Notes under the pieces: generated by a model | Databases searched by the model: none | What the model saw: the letters and a program-made list of their open reading frames with translations, nothing else | What the model was told of the DNA's origin: nothing | Position numbers and translations under genes: made by a program | In this document: piece by piece, positions 9,335 to 17,229 of the stretch | How positions within the stretch are numbered: position 1 is the stretch's first letter | Layout: each line of letters starts with the position of its first letter | Origin: Bacillota bacterium | Lineage (GTDB): Bacteria > Bacillota > Clostridia > Lachnospirales > Lachnospiraceae | Length of the DNA stretch: 25,322 nt | Assembly: GCA_023411225.1 (NCBI GenBank) | Contig: JAEYPA010000101.1 | Location: 1 to 25,322 of the forward strand | Direction: 5' to 3'

Positions 9335-9649
9335 ATGGATAAATACGAGGAATACTCCAAATTGATGAAAGCCATTGCAGATACCAATCGTTTAAAGATA
9401 TTAGACATTCTTTCATGTGGGGAATTATGTGCCTGTGAACTATTAGAGAATTTTGAATTTACACAGCCAACTCTGTCTCATCATATGAAAATCCTTATGG
9501 AGTGTGGATTAGTGATAAGCCGGAAAGAAAGCACTTGGACTTATTATGGTTTGAATTTTAAGAGAACCAATCAGATGTTGTATTTCCTTATGGGAATTGT
9601 CACTTCTACCAAGGATTGTATATGCGAAAGATGTAAAAAGAAAGAATAA
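9335..9649 (+). CDS. arsR: ArsR-family metalloid-responsive repressor
   Basis: Small winged-helix repressor of 104 residues that should release its operator when arsenite binds. Residues ~10-75 carry the ArsR fold. 'ELCACELL' (31-38) is the typical ArsR metal-binding helix with Cys32 and Cys34, followed by a recognition-helix segment 'TQPTLSHHMKIL'. Three further cysteines lie at the C terminus (C95, C97, C100), a possible extra thiol site. GGAAG precedes the ATG. The gene is first in an operon with acr3 17 bases downstream and arsC beyond. The promoter carries a perfect palindrome, which indicates autoregulation. Family and substrate class are well supported by motif and neighbours; whether antimonite or other metals also induce it cannot be read from the sequence. 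Confidence 0.93.
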   Translation: MDKYEEYSKLMKAIADTNRLKILDILSCGELCACELLENFEFTQPTLSHHMKILMECGLVISRKESTWTYYGLNFKRTNQMLYFLMGIVTSTKDCICERCKKKE

Positions 9650-9666
9650 TAAGTAGGAGGAGTTAG

Positions 9667-10725
9667 ATGAAAGAAAAGAGTAATCAGGGAATTGGTTTTT
9701 TTGAAAAGTATTTGACCCTTTGGGTGGTACTATGCATGATAGTCGGAGTAATGATTGGGCAGTTTCTCCCAAGTATTCCGGATTTTTTAGGAAGGTTTGA
9801 GTACGCCAATGTATCCATCCCTATTGCCATATTAATTTGGCTTATGATTTACCCTATGATGATGAAAGTGGATTTTAAAAGTATTAAGTATGTAGGAAAA
9901 AATCCGAGGGGCTTGTTCGTTACGTGGGTGACGAACTGGTTGATTAAACCATTTACCATGTTTGGTATCGCCTATTTCTTTTTCTATGTAGTATTCGGAG
10001 GAATTATTACCGATGGATTTGCCAAGGATTATCTAGCAGGAGCCGTACTCCTTGGAGCAGCACCTTGTACAGCAATGGTATTTGTATGGAGTTATTTAAC
10101 CAAGGGGAATGCAGCCTATACTTTGGTACAGGTGGCAACCAATGATTTGATTATCCTAATAGCCTTTGTACCTATTGTGAAATTCTTATTGGGTGTGTCT
10201 AATATTGAAGTTCCATGGGATACGTTGTTTCTTTCTGTTGTATTATTTGTTGTCATCCCACTAGTAGGAGGCATCCTTACCCGAACCTTTGTGATTAAGA
10301 AAAAGGGAGAAGAGTATTTTACGAAGGTTTTTCTGCCAAAGTTTAACAATACAACGATAATTGGGTTGCTGTTAACCTTGGTGATTATCTTTTCCTTCCA
10401 GGGAGATGTTATTGTTGATAATCCGATACACATCCTGTTAATTGCCATACCATTAACCATTCAAACCTTTCTCATCTTCTTTATCGCTTATTTGGCATCA
10501 ATGTTGATTAAGTTACCACATTCTGTAGCGGCTCCAGCAGGAATGATAGGGGCCTCCAATTTCTTTGAATTAGCGGTAGCTGTTGCCATTGCTGTATTTG
10601 GACCTACTTCACCGGTGGCTTTGGCAACCATTGTTGGTGTGTTAGTGGAAGTACCGGTTATGTTGATTTTGGTGAAGATTGCCAACAATACAAAGAAATG
10701 GTTTACGGAAGAAAGAGTATCATAG
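9667..10725 (+). CDS. acr3: Acr3-family arsenite efflux permease
   Basis: Membrane transporter of 352 residues in the bile/arsenite/riboflavin transporter superfamily, exporting As(III) from the cytoplasm. It shows about ten hydrophobic segments. The Acr3 signature 'GAAPCTAMVFVWSYL' contains the conserved Cys134, and 'GASNFFELAVAVAIAVFG' contains the conserved Glu301. Both residues are known to be important in characterised Acr3 proteins. AGGAGG lies at 9656-9661 before the ATG. Its place between arsR and arsC, with 17- and 12-base gaps, supports the substrate. It is sometimes annotated arsB, but its sequence belongs to the Acr3 and not the E. coli ArsB family. No arsA ATPase gene is present here, so transport is probably driven by the proton motive force. 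Confidence 0.95.
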   Translation: MKEKSNQGIGFFEKYLTLWVVLCMIVGVMIGQFLPSIPDFLGRFEYANVSIPIAILIWLMIYPMMMKVDFKSIKYVGKNPRGLFVTWVTNWLIKPFTMFGIAYFFFYVVFGGIITDGFAKDYLAGAVLLGAAPCTAMVFVWSYLTKGNAAYTLVQVATNDLIILIAFVPIVKFLLGVSNIEVPWDTLFLSVVLFVVIPLVGGILTRTFVIKKKGEEYFTKVFLPKFNNTTIIGLLLTLVIIFSFQGDVIVDNPIHILLIAIPLTIQTFLIFFIAYLASMLIKLPHSVAAPAGMIGASNFFELAVAVAIAVFGPTSPVALATIVGVLVEVPVMLILVKIANNTKKWFTEERVS

Positions 10726-10737
10726 GAGGAGAACTAG

Positions 10738-11142
10738 ATGAGTAAAATGAGAGTTGCTTTTGTATGTGTCCATAATTCCTGTCGTTCACAGATGGCGGAG
10801 GCATTAGGTAAATTATTGGCTTCTGACATCTTTGAAAGCTACTCTGCTGGAACCGAAACAAAACCAGAGATTAATCAAGATGCAGTCCGCATTATGAAAC
10901 AGTTATATCATATTGATATGAACGAAACCCAGAGAAGCAAATTGTTAACCGATATTCCAGAAGTCGATGTAGTGGTGACCATGGGTTGCAATGTTAACTG
11001 CCCATATCTGCCATGCCGTTATAGAGAAGACTGGGGTCTTGATGACCCAAGTGGGAAATCTGACGAAGAATATATTAAAACAGCAAAGTTAATTGAAGAA
11101 AAAGTACTGGATCTAAAGAAAAGGGCAATTATGATAAAATAA
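10738..11142 (+). CDS. arsC: Arsenate reductase, low-molecular-weight phosphatase type
   Basis: Cytoplasmic enzyme of 134 residues that reduces arsenate to arsenite for export by Acr3. The P-loop CX5R is C10-VHNSC-R16 followed by SQ, and 'LDDPSGKSDEEY' (101-112) supplies the conserved Asp region. The redox cysteines are C84, C88 and C93 ('MGCNVNCPYLPC'). This spacing is closer than C82/C89 of the S. aureus pI258 enzyme, so the disulfide relay may be arranged differently. AGGAGG lies 7 bases before the ATG at 10738; M4 at 10747 is a less likely start. The gene closes the ars operon and its stop codon lies inside the terminator hairpin. Reduction is probably thioredoxin-coupled, which is inferred from family. 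Confidence 0.92.
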   Translation: MSKMRVAFVCVHNSCRSQMAEALGKLLASDIFESYSAGTETKPEINQDAVRIMKQLYHIDMNETQRSKLLTDIPEVDVVVTMGCNVNCPYLPCRYREDWGLDDPSGKSDEEYIKTAKLIEEKVLDLKKRAIMIK

Positions 11143-11153
11143 TTGCCTTTTTT
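11124..11153 (+). terminator. Terminator of the ars operon
   Basis: GGCAATTA (11124-11131) pairs with TAATTGCC (11140-11147) around an 8-base loop, followed by TTTTTT. It overlaps the last codons of arsC. Confidence 0.85.
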
Positions 11154-11171
11154 CTTATCTTTCTTTATACT
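11143..11171 (+). promoter_or_regulatory. Candidate promoter of the GTPase-nuclease gene
   Basis: TTGCCT (11143-11148), 17 bases and TATACT (11166-11171). The -35 box lies inside the 3' arm of the ars terminator. The -10 match is good and the -35 match moderate; it lies 34 bases before the ATG. Confidence 0.4.
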
Positions 11172-11204
11172 CATGGGTAAGAATAAAAAACTGAAGGAAC
11201 GCAT

Positions 11205-13856
11205 ATGAAGAGATTAACTATAGGAATACTAGCTCATGTTGATGCAGGAAAAACCACTTTATCAGAGACTTTGTTATATGTTAGTGGAAAAATCAGAAGC
11301 ATGGGACGGGTAGATAATAAAGATGCATATTTAGATAACTATGAGCTGGAACGTGCCAGGGGAATCACCATTTTCTCAAAGCAGGCAGTGTTTCAAACTG
11401 AGGATTCTGAAATAATATTAGTAGATACTCCGGGGCATGTGGATTTTTCTGCAGAGATGGAGAGAACGCTGCAGGTGTTAGACTATGCCATTTTGGTAAT
11501 TAGTGGAGCAGATGGAGTACAGGGACATACTAAAACCTTATGGCAGCTACTTAAACGCTATGATATACCAGTATTTTTGTTTGTGAATAAGATGGATCAG
11601 CCAGGGATTAAAAAAGACGAATTGATGGCCAAGATAAAAAAACAACTTGAGGATGGCTGCATTGATTTTACACATACCGATTCGGAGGATTTCTTTGATC
11701 AAGTGGCCATGTGTGAAGAAAGCCTGATGGATGAGTTCTTAGAGAAGGGGTTGGTAGATACCTCTCATATTATAAAAGCCATTTATCAGAGAAAATTGTT
11801 CCCTTGTTATTTTGGTTCAGCACTCAAGCTTCAAGGAGTTAAGGAATTCCTAGAGGGGATATCTGCTTATACTAAAAAACCACAATATTCCAAGGAGTTT
11901 GGAGCTAAGGTATTTAAAATTGCCAGAGATGAGAATGGCAATCGTCTTACTTATCTAAAGCTTACAGGGGGGAGACTAAAAGTACGGGATAGCTTAACAG
12001 GCGAGAATAAAGGAACTACGTCTGTGGAGGAAGGATACTGGGAAGAGAAAGTTACACAAATAAGAATATATTCTGGGGAGAAATTTACCTCCATTAATGA
12101 AGCAGAGCCTGGTATGGTTTGTGCAGTTACTGGGTTGAACTACACCTATCCGGGACAAGGACTTGGCGTAGAGGCAGCATCTAATGCTCCAATTCTGGAA
12201 CCAGTCTTATCCTATGAGATTGTACTTAAAGAAGGTTGTGATCCAAGGCAGATGCTTCCAAAGCTTCGAATCCTAGAGGAAGAGAACCCTGAGCTACATA
12301 TTCTGTGGGAAGAGGAATTACAGGAAATCCAAGCTCAGATTATGGGAGAAGTGCAGATTGAGGTATTAAAAAGTCTGATTCAGGAGCGCTTTGGGGTTTT
12401 GGTGGAGTTTGGTCATGGAAGTATAGTATACAAGGAGACAATAGCAGATATTGTAGAGGGAGTGGGACATTTTGAACCTCTCCGTCATTATGCTGAGGTA
12501 CATTTACTCATGGAGCCATTGCCTAGTGGAAGCGGGCTACAATTTGTTTCCGGCTGTAGTGAAGATGTATTGGATAAAAACTGGCAGCATCTTATTATGA
12601 CACATTTAGGAGAAAAGGAGCATCGAGGTGTGTTAACCGGTTCCCCTATTACTGATATAAAGATTACTGTGGTAGGCGGCCGTGCTCATACCAAGCATAC
12701 GGAGGGTGGCGATTTTAGACAGGCTACTTACCGAGCAGTGCGCAACGGACTAAAGCAGGCCAAATCTATTCTATTAGAACCTTATTACAAATTTCAGATA
12801 GAGATCCCAGAGACAATGGTGGGAAGAGCCATGACTGACGTTGAGAAAATGGGTGGCTCTTGTGAACTTACGAAATCGGAAAATGGGTGGGCGATACTTA
12901 GTGGAAATGCCCCTGTTGCTACTATGAAAAACTACCAACAGGAGCTGATAGCTTATACTAAGGGGCAAGGTAGGATGTTCTGCGACATTTTAGGGTATAT
13001 GCAATGCCATAATCAGCCTGAGGTGATTGAAGCCATTGGTTATGACTCCGAGCGAGATGTTCATAATCCTACGGGTTCTGTCTTCTGTGCCCATGGTTCT
13101 GGGTTTTATGTGGAGTGGAATGAAGTGAAGAATTATATGCATGTAGAAAGTTACTTAAGGCCACAATCTACAGAGCCAGAACCAGTAATTACGTATCAAT
13201 CATCCACAGTGTCTGAAGAAGACTGGATAGGAACAGAGGAGATAGACCAGATTCTTGACAGAACCTACAATGCCAATAAAGGAAGTAAATCTAATTGGAA
13301 GAAGGAACACAGTAGCCACCAGGAATATGTAGGACCTAGGGTGATAACCAGTCAGCCTAAAAGTAGGAAAGAGGAGTACCTTTTAGTAGATGGATACAAT
13401 GTAATATATGCCTGGGAAGATTTAAAAAACATTGCTGATACAAATGTGGATGGTGCCAGAGGAAAACTTTTAGATATTATGTGTAACTACCAAGGAATCA
13501 AGAAATGTAATCTGATTGTGGTATTTGACGCCTATCGGATCTCTGGTCATAAGACAGAAATATTCGACTATCATAATATTCACGTAGTATATACTCAGGA
13601 AGCAGAGACTGCAGATCAATATATTGAAAAATTCGTACATGAGAAAATAAGCAATTATCATATTACCGTTGCAACTTCAGATGGACTTGAGCAAATTATC
13701 ATACGTGGGAATGGGGCATCCCTATTATCAGCCAGAGAGCTTAAGGAAGAAGTAGAACGGACAGTTTCTAGTGCTCTTTTAGCATATGAAGACAGAAAGA
13801 CACCTGAGGAGAGAAAGACTTCCATTGGTAATACTGTTTTACCTCCATTAGCCTAA
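11205..13856 (+). CDS. TetM/EF-G-like ribosomal GTPase fused to a C-terminal NYN (YacP/Rae1-like) nuclease domain
   Basis: 883-residue cytoplasmic protein, about 240 residues longer than TetM. Residues 1 to ~645 are a translational GTPase of the ribosomal protection group: 'AHVDAGKTT' (10-18), 'RGITI' switch I, DTPGHVDF from D74, 'NKMD' (128-131), then the EF-G-like domains with a domain IV like that of TetM. A polar linker (~650-722) leads to an NYN domain (725 to ~866): 'LLVDGYNVI' with D729, 'VVFDAYR' with D775, 'ETADQYIE' with D804 and 'ATSDG' with D826, so the acidic PIN-like active site appears intact. B. subtilis Rae1/YacP, which has this domain, is known to cut mRNA in the ribosomal A site. 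A ribosome-bound GTPase that delivers or times an endonuclease is therefore a reasonable inference. Similar fusions are, to my knowledge, annotated in Clostridia but not functionally defined. Tetracycline resistance should not be assumed. AAGGA precedes the ATG. Confidence 0.88.
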   Translation: MKRLTIGILAHVDAGKTTLSETLLYVSGKIRSMGRVDNKDAYLDNYELERARGITIFSKQAVFQTEDSEIILVDTPGHVDFSAEMERTLQVLDYAILVISGADGVQGHTKTLWQLLKRYDIPVFLFVNKMDQPGIKKDELMAKIKKQLEDGCIDFTHTDSEDFFDQVAMCEESLMDEFLEKGLVDTSHIIKAIYQRKLFPCYFGSALKLQGVKEFLEGISAYTKKPQYSKEFGAKVFKIARDENGNRLTYLKLTGGRLKVRDSLTGENKGTTSVEEGYWEEKVTQIRIYSGEKFTSINEAEPGMVCAVTGLNYTYPGQGLGVEAASNAPILEPVLSYEIVLKEGCDPRQMLPKLRILEEENPELHILWEEELQEIQAQIMGEVQIEVLKSLIQERFGVLVEFGHGSIVYKETIADIVEGVGHFEPLRHYAEVHLLMEPLPSGSGLQFVSGCSEDVLDKNWQHLIMTHLGEKEHRGVLTGSPITDIKITVVGGRAHTKHTEGGDFRQATYRAVRNGLKQAKSILLEPYYKFQIEIPETMVGRAMTDVEKMGGSCELTKSENGWAILSGNAPVATMKNYQQELIAYTKGQGRMFCDILGYMQCHNQPEVIEAIGYDSERDVHNPTGSVFCAHGSGFYVEWNEVKNYMHVESYLRPQSTEPEPVITYQSSTVSEEDWIGTEEIDQILDRTYNANKGSKSNWKKEHSSHQEYVGPRVITSQPKSRKEEYLLVDGYNVIYAWEDLKNIADTNVDGARGKLLDIMCNYQGIKKCNLIVVFDAYRISGHKTEIFDYHNIHVVYTQEAETADQYIEKFVHEKISNYHITVATSDGLEQIIIRGNGASLLSARELKEEVERTVSSALLAYEDRKTPEERKTSIGNTVLPPLA

Positions 13857-13882
13857 AGATGTTATTAGTTCGAATGTATATA

Positions 13883-13911
13883 TTGACATAATTTATGTAG
13901 ATATATACAAT
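13883..13911 (+). promoter_or_regulatory. Promoter of the GH3 lipoprotein gene
   Basis: TTGACA (13883-13888), a 17-base spacer and TACAAT (13906-13911), a near-consensus housekeeping promoter about 39 bases before the ATG at 13950. Confidence 0.8.
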
Positions 13912-13949
13912 TATTAACAAAGAACGAGTTGCATGCTTGGAGGAATGGT

Positions 13950-15872
13950 ATGAAAAGTAAGGTTAGTTATTGTAAAAAGACACTGGTGTGCCTTCTTTTT
14001 ATATGTATGGTGCTCATTAGTTGTCAGTCTAATCATGAGAACAGTAATTCAAAAATTCAAAAACCAACACAAGAGCAAAAAGTTGCAAGGCCTTCAACAC
14101 TTGCTACATCAGGGACAGGTGACACGAATAGTGAATCAAAGAGTATCATAGACAGGGAAAGTGTGGATAAGTCTAATATGGATTTATCCAGTATGAGTGC
14201 AGAAGAAATTACATCATTACTTACGCTTGAAGAAATGGCTGCGCAGATGGTTCAACCAGCAATTTATAATATGAAAGAGAGTTTAATGAAAACAAATGAT
14301 TATGGCTCCATCTTATCTATTTCTGGTTATTATGATAGCAATCAATGGATGACAACAATTCGTGGATTTCAAAAGGCAGCCCTAGATTCGGCTGCCAATA
14401 TTCCATTTATTTATGGACAGGATGATGTGCATGGAGTTAACTATTGTAAGGGCGCAGTTATTTTCCCACATAATATTGGTATAGGAGCAGCAAATGATGA
14501 AGATTTAACCTATAAGATGGGCCAGGCCGTGGCGGATGAAGCAAAACTTTGTGGAATGTTGTGGAATTTCTCACCTTGTGTGGCAGTTGCAACAGACCCA
14601 AGATGGGGAAGAACCTATGAGAGTTACTCCTCTGAGGTACCATTAGTTAGAAAACTTTCAGGAGCTTATACAAAGGGAATGATAGATTCAGGATTAGTGG
14701 CTTGTGGAAAGCATTTCTTTGCTGATGGTAATGTGGAGTTTGGAAGTGGAGAAGGAGAGAACCTTATAGACCGTGGAAATGCAGAATTATCTGATGCAGA
14801 AATTAAAGATTTACTATCTGTATATCAAAATCTTATAGATCAAGGAGTGCAGACTATAATGATTTCTCATAGTAGTTTGAATGGGGTGAAAATGCACGAA
14901 AATGCAGAATACATAGGCAAATTAAAGAATGAGATGGGCTTTAAGGGAATGATTGTTTCTGACTGGGAGTCTATTCATAATATTCCTGGAGACAGTCTAT
15001 ATGAACAGGTGGTTAAATCTATTAATGCCGGAATTGATATGCTTATGGAACCTAACGCTTTTGAGGAATGTCAGGAATACATTGTACAAGGTGTAAAAGA
15101 TGGAAAGATTAGCGAGGATAGAGTGGTTGATGCTGTTAACAGAATTATTAAGGTGAAATTAGATGCAGGTATCTTCAAAGATCCAATGATGGAGAATATG
15201 AATACTGTTCAAAAAGAGACTGGTTCTAAAGATTACCGTGAGCTGGCTGAGAAGCTGGTGGAAGAAAGTCTTGTATTGTTAAAAAATGATAAGAAAGTCT
15301 TACCTTTAAAAAAGAATACGAGAATCTATTTAATTGGACCTGCTGTAGATAATATACAAGCACAGTGTGGAGGATGGACAAAAAAATGGGAAGGCGATAC
15401 GGGTATAGAAGGATGTACTTCTATCTTACAAGGGTTTAAAGATATCGCAGGCCAATATGGATTTACCATTGTACCTGATGCGAATGATGCAGATGTAACC
15501 ATCCTGTGTGTAGGGGAGAAATCCTATGCAGAGTGGAATGGAGATACGAAAGACTTGTTACTTACAGGATCATTAGGACTGGAGGGTAATGAAGATGCCA
15601 TAGATGAGGCAAAGGAACTTCGTGACCAGAAAAATATTCCTACAGTAGCTTGTATTGTTGCAGGAAGAAATGTTTTGATTAGTGATTATTTAAATGATTG
15701 GGATGCTGCTGTAATGTGTTATCTTCCAGGAAGTGAGGCACAGGGTGTTGCTCATGTATTATCTGGAGATAGTAGCTTTAAAGGAAAGCTTCCAATGCCT
15801 TGGTATAAGAACGTGAATCAGATTAAAACTAAAGATAGTCTGTTTAAGGTTGGTTATGGATTAAGCTATTAA
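13950..15872 (+). CDS. Family 3 glycoside hydrolase lipoprotein (beta-glucosidase/exo-glucanase-like)
   Basis: Cell-surface lipoprotein of 640 residues that probably removes beta-linked glucosyl units from oligosaccharides outside the membrane. I chose ATG 13950 over the in-frame TTG at 13929 because TTGGAGGA lies at 13937-13944, just upstream. The signal peptide ends in lipobox LISC with Cys25, followed by a Ser/Asn/Thr-rich linker (~26-80). The GH3 TIM barrel shows 'GQDDVHG', 'DPRWGRTYES', 'ACGKHFFADG' and 'FKGMIVSDWESI', where D338 is the expected catalytic nucleophile. The alpha/beta sandwich domain follows ('ESLVLLKNDKKVLPLKKN') and ends at 'FKVGYGLSY'; there is no fibronectin-III tail. 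The GxH motifs resemble ExoI-type beta-glucan exohydrolases more than NagZ. No sugar transporter or regulator adjoins it; it has its own promoter and terminator. Confidence 0.92.
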   Translation: MKSKVSYCKKTLVCLLFICMVLISCQSNHENSNSKIQKPTQEQKVARPSTLATSGTGDTNSESKSIIDRESVDKSNMDLSSMSAEEITSLLTLEEMAAQMVQPAIYNMKESLMKTNDYGSILSISGYYDSNQWMTTIRGFQKAALDSAANIPFIYGQDDVHGVNYCKGAVIFPHNIGIGAANDEDLTYKMGQAVADEAKLCGMLWNFSPCVAVATDPRWGRTYESYSSEVPLVRKLSGAYTKGMIDSGLVACGKHFFADGNVEFGSGEGENLIDRGNAELSDAEIKDLLSVYQNLIDQGVQTIMISHSSLNGVKMHENAEYIGKLKNEMGFKGMIVSDWESIHNIPGDSLYEQVVKSINAGIDMLMEPNAFEECQEYIVQGVKDGKISEDRVVDAVNRIIKVKLDAGIFKDPMMENMNTVQKETGSKDYRELAEKLVEESLVLLKNDKKVLPLKKNTRIYLIGPAVDNIQAQCGGWTKKWEGDTGIEGCTSILQGFKDIAGQYGFTIVPDANDADVTILCVGEKSYAEWNGDTKDLLLTGSLGLEGNEDAIDEAKELRDQKNIPTVACIVAGRNVLISDYLNDWDAAVMCYLPGSEAQGVAHVLSGDSSFKGKLPMPWYKNVNQIKTKDSLFKVGYGLSY

Positions 15873-15886
15873 TTGAGTATTATGCT

Positions 15887-15916
15887 AAAAAGTGTACCCT
15901 AAAAGGTACACTTTTT
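15887..15916. terminator. Bidirectional terminator between convergent genes
   Basis: A perfect 12-bp stem AAAAAGTGTACC/GGTACACTTTTT (15887-15898 and 15905-15916) with a 6-base loop. The T tract on + and the A tract read as T on - let it serve both the GH3 gene and the minus-strand gene ending at 15937. Confidence 0.92.
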
Positions 15917-15936
15917 ATGTTAAATTCTTTGTGTTC

Positions 15937-16959
15937 TTAAACCAGAAGTTCTTTATATTCTGGATGCTTATCAAACCAGCTTATGGCGTAGGAACAAGTA
16001 GGAACAGCCTTTAAGTTGCGTTCCTTTAACTGTCCTATTACAGCTTCCAAGAGCTTGCCGGCAACGCCTTGGCCACGAAGACTTTCATCTACAAAGGTAT
16101 GATTAATCTCTACAGTGGCATCTTTTACATAAGGAAAAGTAATCTCAGCAACTAACTTTTTGCTTTCATCCATTAGGTAAATGCGGTTTTCTTCATAAAT
16201 AAAGTTCATAGAATTTTCTACCTCCGATAATATTATTGGGCTAAAATCTGCTATTTTGATTCGATTGCCCATAAAATTTACATATTTAAGTTGACAATAT
16301 CCGACAAAGGACATCACCATCGCACTAAGAGTATCTACAATGATATCTTTCATTGTATCATAAAGCGCAGCTCTTCCCACTAGGCTAATTCCCGAGGCGG
16401 TAGCATACTTTTGCATATTGAAACCAAGAATATAGTCAAAGGTATATTCGTAGATTTCCCAGATTGCACCAAAAGCCACTGCAAAGCAGAAGGCAAAGAA
16501 GGAAACAAAGAAGGGACTAAGTTCTACCTTTACCTTATTGGAAGAATTTAAAAGATTAACAATACTAAATCCGAGAGTGGCTAGCATGGCAGCACTAATG
16601 GCATGAAGAATAGTATCCCAGTGTGGTACATTATAATAAAAACTTCTCACTTCTCCTAAGTATATTGCACAATACAAAAATATAAACACAAGAATATACA
16701 TCATATCTGGGAATAGAATTCTCCATTTGCGCTCCAATAGGTAAGAAAAGATGATGAGAAAGAGACCAAGTACACATTGCATTAACATGAGCATGTAGTC
16801 ACTCCTCAGCTTTTTATAAGGCATGTCAGCTGGAGCTACGGTAGGAGCAATAAACAGCCGTATTACAACAAAGATAATGGATGCCGCAAAAGTAAGAGCC
16901 ACAATGATACCTAATACATTGCGAAAATTCAAGTTATGTTTTTTTAGTAAGGTTTTCAT
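15937..16959 (-). CDS. DUF2238-like membrane domain fused to a small GNAT N-acetyltransferase domain
   Basis: 340-residue protein with two parts. Residues 1 to ~230 form a membrane domain with about six hydrophobic segments (roughly 13-38, 57-74, 84-103, 117-137, 149-167, 206-222). Conserved-looking polar residues lie at helix ends: 'HWDTILHAISA' (113-123), 'GAIWEIYEY' (164-172) and 'YDTMKDIIVD' (200-209). This pattern resembles DUF2238/YjdF-type inner membrane proteins. Residues ~251-340 form a minimal GNAT domain of the YjdJ-like type: 'MNFIYEENRIYLMDE', 'EINHTFVDESLRGQGVAGKLL' as 285-305 (acetyl-CoA loop R-G-Q-G-x-A at 295-300) and 'CSYAISWFDKHPEY'. AAGGAGAT precedes the ATG. It is the only minus-strand gene, single, with its own promoter and a shared terminator. 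Substrate and role are unknown; the fusion suggests an acetylation reaction at the membrane. Confidence 0.75.
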   Translation of the reverse strand: MKTLLKKHNLNFRNVLGIIVALTFAASIIFVVIRLFIAPTVAPADMPYKKLRSDYMLMLMQCVLGLFLIIFSYLLERKWRILFPDMMYILVFIFLYCAIYLGEVRSFYYNVPHWDTILHAISAAMLATLGFSIVNLLNSSNKVKVELSPFFVSFFAFCFAVAFGAIWEIYEYTFDYILGFNMQKYATASGISLVGRAALYDTMKDIIVDTLSAMVMSFVGYCQLKYVNFMGNRIKIADFSPIILSEVENSMNFIYEENRIYLMDESKKLVAEITFPYVKDATVEINHTFVDESLRGQGVAGKLLEAVIGQLKERNLKAVPTCSYAISWFDKHPEYKELLV

Positions 16960-16987
16960 TAGATATCTCCTTATATGTAATGGAATA

Positions 16988-17016
16988 ATTATAGATGATA
17001 ATCATATCTAAATCAA
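16988..17016 (-). promoter_or_regulatory. Promoter of the membrane-GNAT gene, with Fur-like dyad in the spacer
   Basis: Read on the minus strand: TTGATT (17016-17011), 17-base spacer, TATAAT (16993-16988). The spacer holds ATGATAATCAT at 16995-17005, a perfect dyad identical to the core of the classical Fur box, though the flanks do not match the longer consensus. Confidence 0.65.
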
Positions 17017-17169
17017 CGAAATGCCATAAGTAAATAGACAGTTTTTTAGATTTTAATACAAATTTAATCATCAATACTTTCTTTTGAAATAATTATATAG
17101 GATAATATTGAGGATATGTATAAAATGGTGGAATCTGTAAAGTATAGAATATAGGCATATAGACTTAAG

Positions 17170-17199
17170 TTGCTATTGTTTCACTACATATGGTAGAAT
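17170..17199 (+). promoter_or_regulatory. Candidate promoter of the unknown lipoprotein gene
   Basis: TTGCTA (17170-17175), an 18-base spacer and TAGAAT (17194-17199), about 30 bases before the ATG. The match is moderate. The rest of the divergent 270-base region (16960-17229) is AT-rich with nothing else recognised. Confidence 0.4.
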
Positions 17200-17229
17200 G
17201 AGAGCACACTGTCAAAGGAGTGAGAGAAG

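Noticed and set aside
11205..13120. Tetracycline resistance gene tet(M)-type
   Set aside because: The GTPase part belongs to the group, but the sequence is embedded in a chromosomal context, carries an extra nuclease domain and shows no mobile element or regulatory leader typical of tet(M). Resistance cannot be inferred.
13929..13949. TTG start of the GH3 lipoprotein seven codons upstream
   Set aside because: It has no ribosome site, and TTGGAGGA at 13937 fits the ATG at 13950. The shorter form also gives a normal lipoprotein signal.
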